Position numbers and translations under genes: made by a program. Below are positions 8,390 through 17,259 of a stretch of DNA of 43,668 nt, one piece after another. The first letter of the stretch is position 1. Each line of letters begins with the position of its first letter. Under the pieces are notes generated by a model that saw only the letters and a program-made list of their open reading frames with translations, searched no databases and was not told where the DNA came from. The DNA is from an uncultured Acidobacteriota bacterium (GTDB lineage: Bacteria; Acidobacteriota; Vicinamibacteria; Marinacidobacterales; SMYC01): positions 37,903 through 81,570 of the forward strand of contig CAMYKY010000011.1 of assembly GCA_947259165.1 (NCBI GenBank), written 5' to 3'.

Positions 8390-10024
8390 ATGCCGGCTTC
8401 GGGGATCGTCTTGCTCTCGCTTTCCATCGCTTTAGCTGAAGTCCACTTCGTCGATATCACCGAAAGGGCCGGAATCACGTTCCACCACAACAACGCAGCC
8501 ACCGACGAGAAATACATGATGGAGACGATGGGCTCCGGGGGTGGCTTATTCGACTACGACGGCGATGGAGATCTCGACATCTACTTGTTGAACGGCGCTT
8601 CGCTGACGGGCCCGACGGAGGCGCCGGCGTCGACGAACAGGCTCTACCGAAACGATGGCGCCGCGGGTTTTACCGACACGACCTCGCAAGCCGGAGTCGG
8701 AGACACGAGCTTCGGCATGGGAATGGCTGCAGCGGACTTCGATAACGATGGAGATCTGGATCTCTATATCACCAACTTCGGTGACAACGTTTTCTATCGC
8801 AACAACGGCGATGGCACGTTCACCGACGTCACCAATCAAGCCGGCGCCTCCGCCGGAGGCTGGAGCGCGAGCGCCGCGTTCGCCGACGCAGACGGTGACG
8901 GTTTCCTGGACTTGTTCGTCTGCCGCTACGTCGACTTTCGGCTCGACAATCACAAGTTCTGCGGCAACCTCGCCGACAACGTCCCCGCCTACTGTCACCC
9001 TGACGTCTACAACGCCGAGCCCAGCGTGTTGTACCGAAACCGAGCAGACGGGACATTCTCCGACGTCACGCTCGAGTCAGGGGTGTCTACACCCGGCGAG
9101 GGAAAGAGCCTGGGAGTCGTCTGGGGCGACTACGACAATGATGGAGACCCTGACCTCTACGTCGCCAACGACTCGATGAGAAATTTCCTGTTCGAGAATG
9201 ACGGCAGCGGCAGCTTTGACGACGTGACCCTGCTCGCCGGGGTCGGCTACAGCGAGAACGGTCAAGCACAAGCAGGAATGGGCACCGACCTCGGCGACTA
9301 TGACGGCGACGGTTGGCTCGACATCGTGGTCACGAATCTGGATTTCGAATACAACGCGCTGTACCGAGGCGACCCGAGCGGCGTTTTCGCGGATGCCTCC
9401 TACAGTTCCGGTCTCGCAGAGTCGTCATTGAACTATGTGGGGTTCGGGACGATCTTCTTCGACTTCGACAACGACGGCTGGCTCGACGTTCTCGTGGCAA
9501 ACGGTCATATCATCGACAACATCAACCTCTTCGGCGCCGTATCCACGTATCAAGAGTCGAACTTTCTGTTCCGCAACAACGGCGACGGGACCTTCACCGA
9601 TGTCTCCGCAGCGTCCGGTGACGCCTTCCTCCGCGAGGATGTCGCTCGCGGGGCCGCTGCAGGCGACGTCGACCAGGACGGAGACGAGGACGTCCTCATC
9701 ACCCGAGCCGGGCAAACCGCCGTTTTGCTATCGAACGAAGGCGGCAACCAAAACTCTTGGCTCTCCATCCGCCTCGTCGGCAAAGCTTCAAACCGCGACG
9801 CCATCGGCGCCCGAGTCTCCGTTCAAATCGGCGAGCGCATCTTGATGAAAGAAGTCAAAGCAGGCTCGAGCTATCTATCGCAAAGCGCGTTAGAGCTGAC
9901 ATTTGGACTAGCCAACGCGACCGTAGCCGACCGCATCGAAATCCGCTGGCCCTCCGGAACCGTACAAACCCTAACCGCCGTCCCCACCAATTCCCGCCTA
10001 ACCGTGACCGAAAACCAGCCCTGA
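8390..10024 (+). CDS. CRTAC1-like secreted protein with FG-GAP repeats and ASPIC/UnbV domain
   Basis: 544 residues; ATG preceded by GAAGGAAG. A short hydrophobic N-terminus (GIVLLSLSIALAEV) looks like a signal peptide. The mature start (FVDITERAGITFHHN) and the following GGGLFDYDGDGDLDIYLLNG are typical of the CRTAC1 family. Calcium-loop motifs recur about every 45-60 residues (DFDNDGDLDLYITN, DADGDGFLDLFVCR, DYDNDGDPDLYVAND, DFDNDGWLDVLVANG, DVDQDGDEDVLITR), forming a beta-propeller. The last 80 residues (NSWLSIRLVGKASNRDAIGA to RIEIRWPSGTVQTL) are an ASPIC/UnbV domain. Two free Cys pairs occur near residues 180-200. Ligand unknown. It follows the efflux operon by 104 bp and may or may not be co-transcribed. 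It is related in repeat type to the partial gene at the left edge. Confidence 0.92.
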   Translation: MPASGIVLLSLSIALAEVHFVDITERAGITFHHNNAATDEKYMMETMGSGGGLFDYDGDGDLDIYLLNGASLTGPTEAPASTNRLYRNDGAAGFTDTTSQAGVGDTSFGMGMAAADFDNDGDLDLYITNFGDNVFYRNNGDGTFTDVTNQAGASAGGWSASAAFADADGDGFLDLFVCRYVDFRLDNHKFCGNLADNVPAYCHPDVYNAEPSVLYRNRADGTFSDVTLESGVSTPGEGKSLGVVWGDYDNDGDPDLYVANDSMRNFLFENDGSGSFDDVTLLAGVGYSENGQAQAGMGTDLGDYDGDGWLDIVVTNLDFEYNALYRGDPSGVFADASYSSGLAESSLNYVGFGTIFFDFDNDGWLDVLVANGHIIDNINLFGAVSTYQESNFLFRNNGDGTFTDVSAASGDAFLREDVARGAAAGDVDQDGDEDVLITRAGQTAVLLSNEGGNQNSWLSIRLVGKASNRDAIGARVSVQIGERILMKEVKAGSSYLSQSALELTFGLANATVADRIEIRWPSGTVQTLTAVPTNSRLTVTENQP

Positions 10025-10044
10025 ACACGTCCTCGAGTTTTTGT

Positions 10045-10082
10045 CACCACGGAGACACGGAGTCACGGAGATTTCCACGGAG
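10045..10082. repeat. Short tandem-like CACGGAG repeat
   Basis: Four near-copies of an 8-nt unit, CCACGGAG, ACACGGAG, TCACGGAG and (after ATTT) CCACGGAG, lie in the 77-bp gap between the CRTAC1-like gene and rnhA. I recall similar CACGGAGACACGGAG strings between genes in unrelated genomes, so it may be a dispersed repeat, but only one copy is in this window. Confidence 0.6.
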
Positions 10083-10101
10083 GTCCTGTGTGGTGGATCT
10101 T

Positions 10102-10545
10102 TTAGCTACCGTCCAAGACATCTCGGATAGCCTCGCGCGCGAGCGTGTCGGCGCGCTCGTTCTCGGGGTGGCCGTCATGACCCCGGACCCATTCCCACGT
10201 CATGCGATGCGGGCTTGCGAGCCGGTCGAGCTCTTCCCAGAGATCGCGATTCTTGACGGGAGCGCCCGAAGCGGTCTTCCACCCCTTGCGCCGCCAGCCG
10301 TGGATCCAACTCTTCATGCCTTTGGCCACGTATTGTGAATCGGTTACGACCCGGACGATCGAGGGCGCCTCGAGCGAAGCGAGTCCCTTGATGACCGCCA
10401 TGAGCTCCATTCGGTTGTTCGTGGTTTGCGGCTCTGCGCCGGTGAGCTCGCGCCGCGAGCCGCCTTCGTCGACGATCGCAGCGTAGCCGCCCGGTCCCGG
10501 ATTTCCCTCGCACGAACCGTCCGTGTAGATTACGACTTCGTTCAT
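10102..10545 (-). CDS. rnhA: Ribonuclease HI
   Basis: 147 residues, the usual length. All catalytic residues are present: D9 (YTDGSCEGNPGPGG), E47 (NNRMELMA), D69 (VTDSQYV) and D133 (ENERADTLA), with the catalytic-loop His at 123 (VRGHDGHPENE). The basic handle region KGMKSWIHGWRRKGWKT is the E. coli-type extension. It degrades RNA in RNA-DNA hybrids (R-loops, primers) in the cytoplasm. Its ATG overlaps the TGA of the upstream 827-residue membrane protein by 4 nt, so the two are co-transcribed, though no functional link is evident. Confidence 0.96.
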   Translation of the reverse strand: MNEVVIYTDGSCEGNPGPGGYAAIVDEGGSRRELTGAEPQTTNNRMELMAVIKGLASLEAPSIVRVVTDSQYVAKGMKSWIHGWRRKGWKTASGAPVKNRDLWEELDRLASPHRMTWEWVRGHDGHPENERADTLAREAIRDVLDGS

Positions 10546-13025
10546 CTCACCCTCACGTACGTGCCCAGCGGCCGGTTGTCCTCGCCGTCGGGCACAAAGC
10601 TTCCTCGGGAGCGTACAGTGAACGCGTAGAGGTAGCGCTCTCCCGAAGGCCCATCGAATCGATAGGGATTTCTCAGCAACACAGTGCGATCGTGCGGCCC
10701 CGCTGCCGGGAGCTCGAGGGAGAGCTCGGACTCACCCCGCTCGCAAAACTCGACGGTGTTACCGTCGTTTCTCCCGTTCCTGAGTCGAAGTGTCAATTCG
10801 TCGAGGATCGTCGGCGACCGAAGCACAAACCGGGTCGACCCACCTCCCGGCACCCAAACGCCATCCCCTTCGAAACCGTGCTCGCCGAACGCCCACAGCA
10901 CCCGACCGCGCGAAAGCTCCTGCGTTTCCGGAAACGTTGGACCCTGACGCTCGGCGGCGTTACTCGGCCACCGCTCGAGCGCGGCTCCAGCGACCACGAC
11001 GCTGAAGACGAGCGCGCCCGCGCCGATCGCGGTCCTTCGGTGGAAGACACTCGCCTCGGCTTCGACCGAAAAGGGCTCCTCGTAAACTCGCTCTCGAAAC
11101 AACAGCACCAAAACGGCGATGATCAGAACGAGGACGAGGAGCTTTGCGTAGTGAGCCGGGCCCGAGCCGAGAAATCCGTCGCTCAAGAAATTCGGAAGAT
11201 ACTGCATGGGCTCGCAGTAGAGCACCCGCCCCCAAAACAGCGGCGGCTGATAACTCGGGATCAAATCGCGAGCGAAGCTGACACTGTACGAAAGGCTTGC
11301 CGCCAGAAGCGTCAGGCTCACCCCTGCGAGCCATCCGTCAGACAACGCACGCTGAACAGCAAGTGCCATCGGAAGCGCCAAGAGAGGAAGGATACTCAAG
11401 ATGTAACGACCCATCGTAGAGACCGCGCCAGGCCAGTAAGGAAACGACGCGATCACGACGAGATATGAGGCGAGTACGAGCATGAACGGCGTGAAGATCC
11501 GATTGTGGCGTAGATAGAACGCGCGAGCGCCGACGAGAGCCAACACGTAGATCGGCGCGAAGACGAAAAGCCCGTTCTCGCGATCGAGGAGGAGCCCGGA
11601 GATTCCTCTGAAGAAGTTCCACGGCTCGAAAGAGGAGCGTTCGGCCGCCGAGAAGGTCGCCGTCGGAGAGAAACTCCCCGTGAGCGCGTGATTGTAGAGG
11701 AAGATCGAATACGCGGAGAGCAACAGCGGCACCCCCAACAAAACCACTTTATAAAGATGATGGCTCACCCCACCCGGTGTCCGGCGCATCAGCTTGAGCG
11801 CCGCGATGATTCCAACAACCGCCGCGACCACGGAGTACTTCTGATGCAACCACGGAAGTCCGGCCAACGCGACCGACGCCGCGAGCACGCTGCGTCCTGA
11901 CGGCGCCGGATCGAGCACGAGCTTTCGGAACGCGAAAAGCAAAAACAGACCGCCGGGAAGCTCCGGATAAATCTGAAAGGTATAGAACAGAAACGGTACG
12001 GTGAGCGCCACGGCGAAGGCAACGGCCGCCCCGGAGCCGCGGCCGGAAACCTCGTCGACGGAGCGTACGATCTCGTAGACGAGCAGAGCGCCGAGCAATT
12101 GCCAGAACAAGATGACAGCGAACTGCCGATTTCCACCGAACCAGCGGTTCAACGCGCGGTCCGCGAGATAAGCGGGCACCAACAAGAGCCCCGGACCCGG
12201 AGCGTTGATGTAGTAGACGCCGCCATCGACACTGCGAAACATCGAGCGGTTCACTTTGCTCGCCTTGTTCTCTTCGTCGGCGTTCGCCAAAAGGTTCGCC
12301 GAAGCCTGTGCGTAGCTTCCGACCCAGCCCGGGACAAACGAGAGGAACTCTCCGATGGTTGGATCAGGGTTCTCCTCGGCTCGCTCGATGTTGAGGGTCC
12401 CGGTGCCGGCCACGGCCGCCGCCATGCGCACGTACTTGAACATGTTGCCCTGGCCAACGCCCTCGTCGTAGAAGCGTGACGGCGTCGCAATTGCGAACAA
12501 CCCCATCGCGAGCACCACGAGCGCAAGAACCGGTACCCGTCGCTCCCACGGCCCGAGAAGGCACGAGAGCGTGTGAACGGCCACAGCCGCGAACAACAAC
12601 CCGACGAGAAGCGTCAGAAACGGCCCCTCCAGAGCGAGACTGACCGCGAGGTTCGCGCCGTAGGGAAAACTCGGTGATCCCACTAGGGCGACTAGGCTCG
12701 TGAAGGTGACGAAGACAGGGACCAACAGGACGATATAAGGACGTCTCAGCTCCACGAGCAACCCACCGAGCTCGAAGTCACGAAGCTGCTCGACATCGCG
12801 CAGCCAACCGAGACCGTAGGCGAGCAAGAAAGCGAACCCAATCCCGAGTACGCTCCAGCCGAGCGCTGGCCACAGGAGATCGGTGAGAACGAGGTTACGT
12901 GCAAGCGCTGGGAGAAGAGCCTCGCCCGAGTCTTGCCTCAGGAACAAGCGCAAAAAAGCAGCGAGCCCTCGCGAGGCGCCAAAGAGGCCGGAACAAGCAA
13001 GGATTAGCAGGGCGGAACGAAGCAC
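10542..13025 (-). CDS. Large multi-pass membrane protein, GT-C glycosyltransferase-like
   Basis: 827 residues with GTG start. About 12 or more hydrophobic segments fill residues 1-680, followed by a soluble C-terminal domain of about 130 residues that looks beta-rich (RVLWAFGEHGFEGDGVWVPG to the end). The first extracytoplasmic loop region after several TM segments has acidic residues, and the stretch YYINAPGPGLLLVPAYLADR resembles the H/Y-x-PG-P-LLLxPAY pattern of PMT/ArnT-like GT-C enzymes, which transfer sugars from lipid-linked donors. No textbook DD/DE motif could be pinned down, so this is a class call by layout. A second GT-C-like gene and a GT2 gene lie upstream on the same strand, which supports a glycan or lipid-glycosylation role. 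Confidence 0.6.
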   Translation of the reverse strand: MLRSALLILACSGLFGASRGLAAFLRLFLRQDSGEALLPALARNLVLTDLLWPALGWSVLGIGFAFLLAYGLGWLRDVEQLRDFELGGLLVELRRPYIVLLVPVFVTFTSLVALVGSPSFPYGANLAVSLALEGPFLTLLVGLLFAAVAVHTLSCLLGPWERRVPVLALVVLAMGLFAIATPSRFYDEGVGQGNMFKYVRMAAAVAGTGTLNIERAEENPDPTIGEFLSFVPGWVGSYAQASANLLANADEENKASKVNRSMFRSVDGGVYYINAPGPGLLLVPAYLADRALNRWFGGNRQFAVILFWQLLGALLVYEIVRSVDEVSGRGSGAAVAFAVALTVPFLFYTFQIYPELPGGLFLLFAFRKLVLDPAPSGRSVLAASVALAGLPWLHQKYSVVAAVVGIIAALKLMRRTPGGVSHHLYKVVLLGVPLLLSAYSIFLYNHALTGSFSPTATFSAAERSSFEPWNFFRGISGLLLDRENGLFVFAPIYVLALVGARAFYLRHNRIFTPFMLVLASYLVVIASFPYWPGAVSTMGRYILSILPLLALPMALAVQRALSDGWLAGVSLTLLAASLSYSVSFARDLIPSYQPPLFWGRVLYCEPMQYLPNFLSDGFLGSGPAHYAKLLVLVLIIAVLVLLFRERVYEEPFSVEAEASVFHRRTAIGAGALVFSVVVAGAALERWPSNAAERQGPTFPETQELSRGRVLWAFGEHGFEGDGVWVPGGGSTRFVLRSPTILDELTLRLRNGRNDGNTVEFCERGESELSLELPAAGPHDRTVLLRNPYRFDGPSGERYLYAFTVRSRGSFVPDGEDNRPLGTYVRVR

Positions 13026-13034
13026 GAATCGAAG

Positions 13035-13040
13035 ATTATA
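13035..13040 (-). promoter_or_regulatory. Perfect -10 hexamer for the 827-residue membrane protein
   Basis: The minus strand reads TATAAT exactly 9 nt before the GTG start at 13025. No -35 match and no Shine-Dalgarno were seen. The short distance would give a leader of about 2-3 nt, that is, a near-leaderless transcript. Confidence 0.4.
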
Positions 13041-13096
13041 GTCGCGGGCGAGCGCTTTGTGCTCATTGCGCGCGCACGTTGCGTTTGGGCGTTCGC

Positions 13097-13102
13097 TATA
13101 AT
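13097..13102 (+). promoter_or_regulatory. Perfect -10 hexamer for the YkgJ-type gene
   Basis: TATAAT ends 9 nt before the TTG chosen as start at 13112. As at the divergent partner, there is no clear -35 at standard spacing and no Shine-Dalgarno, so a near-leaderless transcript is possible. Together the two boxes make up the 86-bp divergent promoter region 13026-13111. Confidence 0.4.
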
Positions 13103-13111
13103 TGGCCGGTC

Positions 13112-13561
13112 TTGGGGGCTGAGCAGACAGACTCGTGGTACGCGGCCGGGCTTCGCTTCTCGTGTCATCAGTGCAATAACTGTTGCCGTGGAGCCCAACC
13201 GGGTTGGGTCTACGTCAGCCCGAGCCAAATCGAGCGCGTTGCTCGGTTTCTCGAGCTACCCCTGCGTCAGTTCAGAAAACGGTTTCTCACCAAGGACGAA
13301 AATGGCGAGCGGGTGCTGCGCCTCAAACCAAACGGCGATTGCGTCTTTTGGGAGGATGGGTGCACCGTCTACCCTGCGAGACCGCACCAGTGCCGAACGT
13401 TCCCATTCTGGCCCGAGAATCTCACCTCGCCCGAGGCCTGGCAAGAGCTGAAGGAATTTTGTCACGGTATCGACGAGGGGCACCTCTACCCCCTGTCGGA
13501 GATCCGAAGCGTGCTGCGCGGGCGGGCTACCTCAAAAGCGAAAGCGGAACCGGCTCGCTGA
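13112..13561 (+). CDS. YkgJ-family cysteine-cluster protein
   Basis: 149 residues from a TTG start at 13112. The frame is open upstream to 12899, but that part runs antisense to the membrane protein gene and shows no family likeness. The protein has the CxxCxxCC cluster (SCHQCNNCC) near the N-terminus, then GDCVFWEDGCTVYPARPHQCRTFPFWP with three further cysteines and a last Cys in KEFCHG, the pattern of the YkgJ/UPF0153 family, thought to bind zinc or an Fe-S cluster. Biochemical role in the family is unsettled; some members sit with flagellar or methylase genes. It is transcribed against its neighbours, and its last 35 nt overlap the 3' end of the GT-C gene at 13527 (tail to tail). Confidence 0.85.
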   Translation: MGAEQTDSWYAAGLRFSCHQCNNCCRGAQPGWVYVSPSQIERVARFLELPLRQFRKRFLTKDENGERVLRLKPNGDCVFWEDGCTVYPARPHQCRTFPFWPENLTSPEAWQELKEFCHGIDEGHLYPLSEIRSVLRGRATSKAKAEPAR

Positions 13562-15209
13562 AATCGAACAACACCGGATACAGAAGATCTTTCTGCTGAT
13601 ACCGGATCCCCGCCGCATCGAGCCGCCGCCGGATTCGCCGAGCGAACCGAAAACTTCTGGGTACCAACGCGACCTCGCTCGCGTTCGCCACTTCGTCCCG
13701 GAACGGGGTGTACCACTCCGTTTGCGCGGGCCCGAGCTCGGATGTCCACACCATCCGTCCGTGGCTCAAGAACACGTACTTGTAGGAAAGATGGTAGTCG
13801 GACCGTACGTAGCGGACCCCGAGCTGTTCGATGTCGCGTACGAAGGCGCGGTTGACCCCGTCGCTTTCGAGAGCAACGGCGAGGTAGCGGCCGTCGCCGC
13901 GAACATTGACGAACACGAGGGCCGCGACGACGAGCGCGGCCAACAAAGGCTTCCATCGCCATAGTGCCATCAGCGTCACGCCGAAAAACACCGGCACGAC
14001 CGAGAAGAGAAACAACAGATACCGCGGCTCGGCTGTCATCCACCCGAAGCTGCTCTGTGCAAAGACGACAACGACGAGCACACTGAAGCCGAGCATCATC
14101 AGCTCCGCCGAAACCGTTCCCCCTCGGCGCAAGCGGTCACGATGTAGCCAGGCGAAGCCCGCGAACACAGCGGGAATGAGCAGCGAAAGCCCAACGTGCC
14201 AAGCGGCGTTCGGCCATGGAGGCGATTCGCTGGGCCAATAGCCCGAGAGGACCGCGAGCGAAGTCGTTCCGACTTCTTTCAACTGCGACAACGTGCGTTC
14301 GACTCGACTACCGGCTTCGATGGTCTCGGCATCGAGGCTCCACCAGCGGAAGCTCAACCAATCGTTGCTCGCGTTCCAGAGGATTCCGGGGAAATCGCCT
14401 ACGATGAAGCCGCCAGCGAAGCTCGCGAGACGGACGAGGGCCGCTCGTCCGAAACGATGGACTAGCAACACGCCAACCGCCGTCAACAGATAGTACGTCG
14501 CGAGGATGTGAGTCCAGAAAGCAAGACCTCCGAGGACACCCATCCAAAAAGCCAGAGCGAACCCATCACGCTTCTCCTCGATAAAGCGCGCTCCGAGCAC
14601 GAGCATCAACGTTCCAAACAGCATGACGTCGACATAGTTGCCTTCGTTTCCCATCCCCCAAGCCGTTAGAAATCCGGGCGCGACGAGGACGTATCCAGCT
14701 GCGAGGAGCGACTCCGATCGCGGCGCGACGGTGCGGGCAAGCAGATAGACCGCCGCCGCGAAGCCCGCGTACATCAACGCCGCAGCGAGCGCGAAGCTGA
14801 CGACCGGCTCACCACACACCCACGCCAACAGCGCGGTGAGATGCGCCTTGATGCTCCCGACGTACGACCAGTTGTAGAGAAAGATCGGATAGTGGCGGCC
14901 CTCGACGATGTGCAGCGCCATCAATCCCTGAGCCGAGGCGTCGGAGCTAAACAAACCGTAGGCCCCCCACAGGAACGGGAGTCGAGTGCCCAGCGACACC
15001 CCCGCGACGGCAAGCGCAACCCGCCCGTCCGGAGTGAGTCGAGGCTTGCCCTCGAGGGCCACGAGGATTCCTAGGGCAGCGACTAGCAGCAGGCCCGGAA
15101 GAATCGGAGGTGCGTCGGCCAGGAACCACCCCACGTCATGATCGAACCAGGTGAGGCAAAGCCAAAGGTAGGCGATGAGAGCAGCGGCAGAGACGACGAC
15201 CGTTCGCAT
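13527..15209 (-). CDS. Polytopic membrane protein, ArnT/PMT-like (GT-C) glycosyltransferase candidate
   Basis: 560 residues, about 11-12 hydrophobic segments in the first 400, then a soluble C-terminal domain of about 130. After TM1-3 comes a periplasmic loop with LPFLWGAYGLFSSDASAQGLMALHIVEGRHYPIFLYNWSYVGS. An acidic SSDAS motif near the start of the first loop and the downstream YPIFLYNWSY are what one expects of GT-C enzymes, in which that Asp is catalytic. I would call it a dolichyl/undecaprenyl-phosphate sugar transferase-like protein, but the substrate is unknown. It lies 69 nt downstream of the GT2 gene, probably one operon. Its 3' end overlaps the convergent YkgJ gene. Confidence 0.65.
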   Translation of the reverse strand: MRTVVVSAAALIAYLWLCLTWFDHDVGWFLADAPPILPGLLLVAALGILVALEGKPRLTPDGRVALAVAGVSLGTRLPFLWGAYGLFSSDASAQGLMALHIVEGRHYPIFLYNWSYVGSIKAHLTALLAWVCGEPVVSFALAAALMYAGFAAAVYLLARTVAPRSESLLAAGYVLVAPGFLTAWGMGNEGNYVDVMLFGTLMLVLGARFIEEKRDGFALAFWMGVLGGLAFWTHILATYYLLTAVGVLLVHRFGRAALVRLASFAGGFIVGDFPGILWNASNDWLSFRWWSLDAETIEAGSRVERTLSQLKEVGTTSLAVLSGYWPSESPPWPNAAWHVGLSLLIPAVFAGFAWLHRDRLRRGGTVSAELMMLGFSVLVVVVFAQSSFGWMTAEPRYLLFLFSVVPVFFGVTLMALWRWKPLLAALVVAALVFVNVRGDGRYLAVALESDGVNRAFVRDIEQLGVRYVRSDYHLSYKYVFLSHGRMVWTSELGPAQTEWYTPFRDEVANASEVALVPRSFRFARRIRRRLDAAGIRYQQKDLLYPVLFDFSEPVPLSLLR

Positions 15210-15278
15210 TCCGGTTGGCCGAGAGGATAGCAGGTTAGACCGCTTGGGTGCCCGAACCGGACCCGTTGTTCCTGTCGC

Positions 15279-16316
15279 TCACGCGACGCAAATGAAATCG
15301 CGAAGCTCGTCGAGCCCGGCTTTTCGAAGCTCTTCCCGGATTTCATCACGGGCCGAGTACCACGGCGAGCTCTGATCTCGCTTCCTGCTGAGTGACGCAA
15401 CCGCAACGATAACGAACAACCTCTCGAGACGATATCGAGCCGGGAGATCGTCAGCCGAGATCACCGTCGCGCCATCAGTCGTCTGCCCGATCTTCCGAGG
15501 ATCGATCTCGATGAAATGACGGGGCCGGAGCCGCCGGCCCCAGAGTTTTCCGACCGGCCCGGCGCCCCAGATCGCAAGCGGTCTCGACCGGTCGAGCACA
15601 TGATTCACGAGGTAGTGCTGTTTCACGTCCGCGAACCGCTCGGGAGAAAAGACCGGGTCGACGCGACTCGCACGCGTTGCGCTGTCTCTCCACTCGACGA
15701 GCACGTCTTTGAGCTTCTCGAATCGATTTCCCGAGGCGGACAGGCGCATCCACAGGTCATAGTCCTCCGGCCAGCCGTTCGTTCGATAGCCTCCCACCGC
15801 GTCCACTGCTTCCCGGCGCATCATCACCGTCGGGTGCGGGATCGGGCTCTCGACGAACAAGTTCCGCTGAGTGTCGTCGTGCGTCAGCACAGAGTTGACC
15901 CAAGCCTCATAGCGCAAGTAGCCGTCTTTGAGCTCCCGTCTCGGGAACAAGCGCACTCTCGAGCTCGAGACACTGACATCGGCGTGAGACCGATCTCGAA
16001 GATGCTCCACTTGACGCTCGAATCGCGCCGGGTGAGCCCGGTCGTCCGCATCCATCCTCGCCAGCAACGGGCCTCGCGCTTCGGACATTGCGGCATTCAA
16101 CGCGGATGCGATCCCCCGATGAGCCGTTTCGAGAATACGGAGCCGATCGTTGTCACGCGCCGCGCGCGCAAGAATGTCGCCGGTGGCGTCGGACGAGCCA
16201 TCGTTCACGGCGACGATTTCAAAATCGGTGTAGCTCTGACGCCACAAGCTTGCGAGGGCCTCCTCGAGTGTCGGCGCCGCATCGAAGCACGGGAGGAGCA
16301 CGCTCACAGTAGGCAT
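15279..16316 (-). CDS. Family 2 glycosyltransferase with a C-terminal nucleotide-binding-like domain
   Basis: 345 residues. GT-A core: VSVLLPCFDAAPTLEEALAS at the N-terminus, IVAVNDGSSDATGDIL, and the metal-binding ARMDADDRAHPARFERQ near residue 95, with PHPTVMMRREAVDAVGGYR and EDYDLWMRLSASG as acceptor-side motifs. Cytoplasmic, uses a nucleotide-sugar. The last 110 residues add a separate unit beginning PLAIWGAGPVGKLWGRRL, a Gly-rich Rossmann-like motif, followed by FIEIDPRKIGQ. I have seen similar tails on some GT2 proteins; whether it binds a ligand here is unknown. No membrane segments. It is the first gene of the minus-strand glycosylation cluster, 26 bp from the divergent PhzF gene. Confidence 0.88.
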   Translation of the reverse strand: MPTVSVLLPCFDAAPTLEEALASLWRQSYTDFEIVAVNDGSSDATGDILARAARDNDRLRILETAHRGIASALNAAMSEARGPLLARMDADDRAHPARFERQVEHLRDRSHADVSVSSSRVRLFPRRELKDGYLRYEAWVNSVLTHDDTQRNLFVESPIPHPTVMMRREAVDAVGGYRTNGWPEDYDLWMRLSASGNRFEKLKDVLVEWRDSATRASRVDPVFSPERFADVKQHYLVNHVLDRSRPLAIWGAGPVGKLWGRRLRPRHFIEIDPRKIGQTTDGATVISADDLPARYRLERLFVIVAVASLSRKRDQSSPWYSARDEIREELRKAGLDELRDFICVA

Positions 16317-16342
16317 CGGTTTTAGGGTAGTATTTTCCGTCT

Positions 16343-17254
16343 ATGAAGGAGTACCACTTCATCCAGGCAGATGTCTTCACCGACAAACCATTTACCGGCA
16401 ATCCCCTCGCGATCTTCCCAGAGGCGGACGGGCTCAACTCGGAGGAAATGCAATCGATCGCCAAAGAGATGAACCTCTCCGAGACAGCGTTCGTGTTGCC
16501 CGCCACGGATTTGAAAGCTCAGCTTCGCCTACGCATCTTCACTCCCGCCTCGGAGTTGCCGCTCGCCGGTCATCCGGTCGTGGGCGCGTGTTTCATCCTC
16601 GCCGAGCGCGGCGTTATCCCTCTCGAGGACGGGTCGAACCGTATCTACCAGGAATGCGGCGCCGGCGTCCTGCCGGTTGACATCCTCGTCAAGGACGGCA
16701 AAGTGGATCAGGTGGTGATGACACAATCCCCACCCCGCTTTTTCGATGAGTACACGGATCGTAAACTCCTCGCAGATGCCGTTGGCCTGTCCGAGGATCA
16801 ACTCCTCCCCGACGACTTGCCCGCTCAGGTGGTCTCCACCGCATTCCCACAGCTCATGGTGCCCGAGCGTTCGCTCCGCCACATGGACAAAATCGAGATC
16901 GACCTGGTCGCGATGAGAAAAGTCCTCGCGACCACGCGTTCCGATTCCTTCATGATTTTCACTCGAGAATGCGTGCATGACGAGTCCACGGTGCACGCGC
17001 GGATGTTCGCGCCCACGGTCGGTGTTGTGGAGGATCCCGCCACCGGAAGTGCCTCGGGCGCTCTGGGAGCGTACCTAGTCCACCACAACCTCGTGAAGGC
17101 CGAGCCGACCGCCCACATTCTCGTGGAGCAAGGTTACGAAATGGGCCGGCCCAGCTCGATCCACGTCGAGGTCGATTGCGACGAGCATGGCCCCGCCGAG
17201 GTCCGCGTCGGCGGCAAAGCCGTGGAAGTGGCAAGCGGCAAGCTGCAGTTCTAA
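16343..17254 (+). CDS. PhzF-family isomerase-like protein
   Basis: 303 residues, the usual length for the PhzF/DapF-fold family. The N-terminal signature VFTDKPFTGNPLAIFPEADGL is present. The catalytic glutamate is E47 (MNLSETAFV), followed by LRIFTPASELPLAGHPVVGA and, in the second half, VEDPATGSASGALGAYLV, both family hallmarks. PhzF itself isomerises trans-2,3-dihydro-3-hydroxyanthranilate in phenazine synthesis, but no other phenazine gene is present, so it is probably one of the many family members acting on other small substrates. There is no Shine-Dalgarno; a TAGTAT box ends 9 nt before the ATG. No operon partner. Confidence 0.92.
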   Translation: MKEYHFIQADVFTDKPFTGNPLAIFPEADGLNSEEMQSIAKEMNLSETAFVLPATDLKAQLRLRIFTPASELPLAGHPVVGACFILAERGVIPLEDGSNRIYQECGAGVLPVDILVKDGKVDQVVMTQSPPRFFDEYTDRKLLADAVGLSEDQLLPDDLPAQVVSTAFPQLMVPERSLRHMDKIEIDLVAMRKVLATTRSDSFMIFTRECVHDESTVHARMFAPTVGVVEDPATGSASGALGAYLVHHNLVKAEPTAHILVEQGYEMGRPSSIHVEVDCDEHGPAEVRVGGKAVEVASGKLQF

Positions 17255-17259
17255 GCGGC

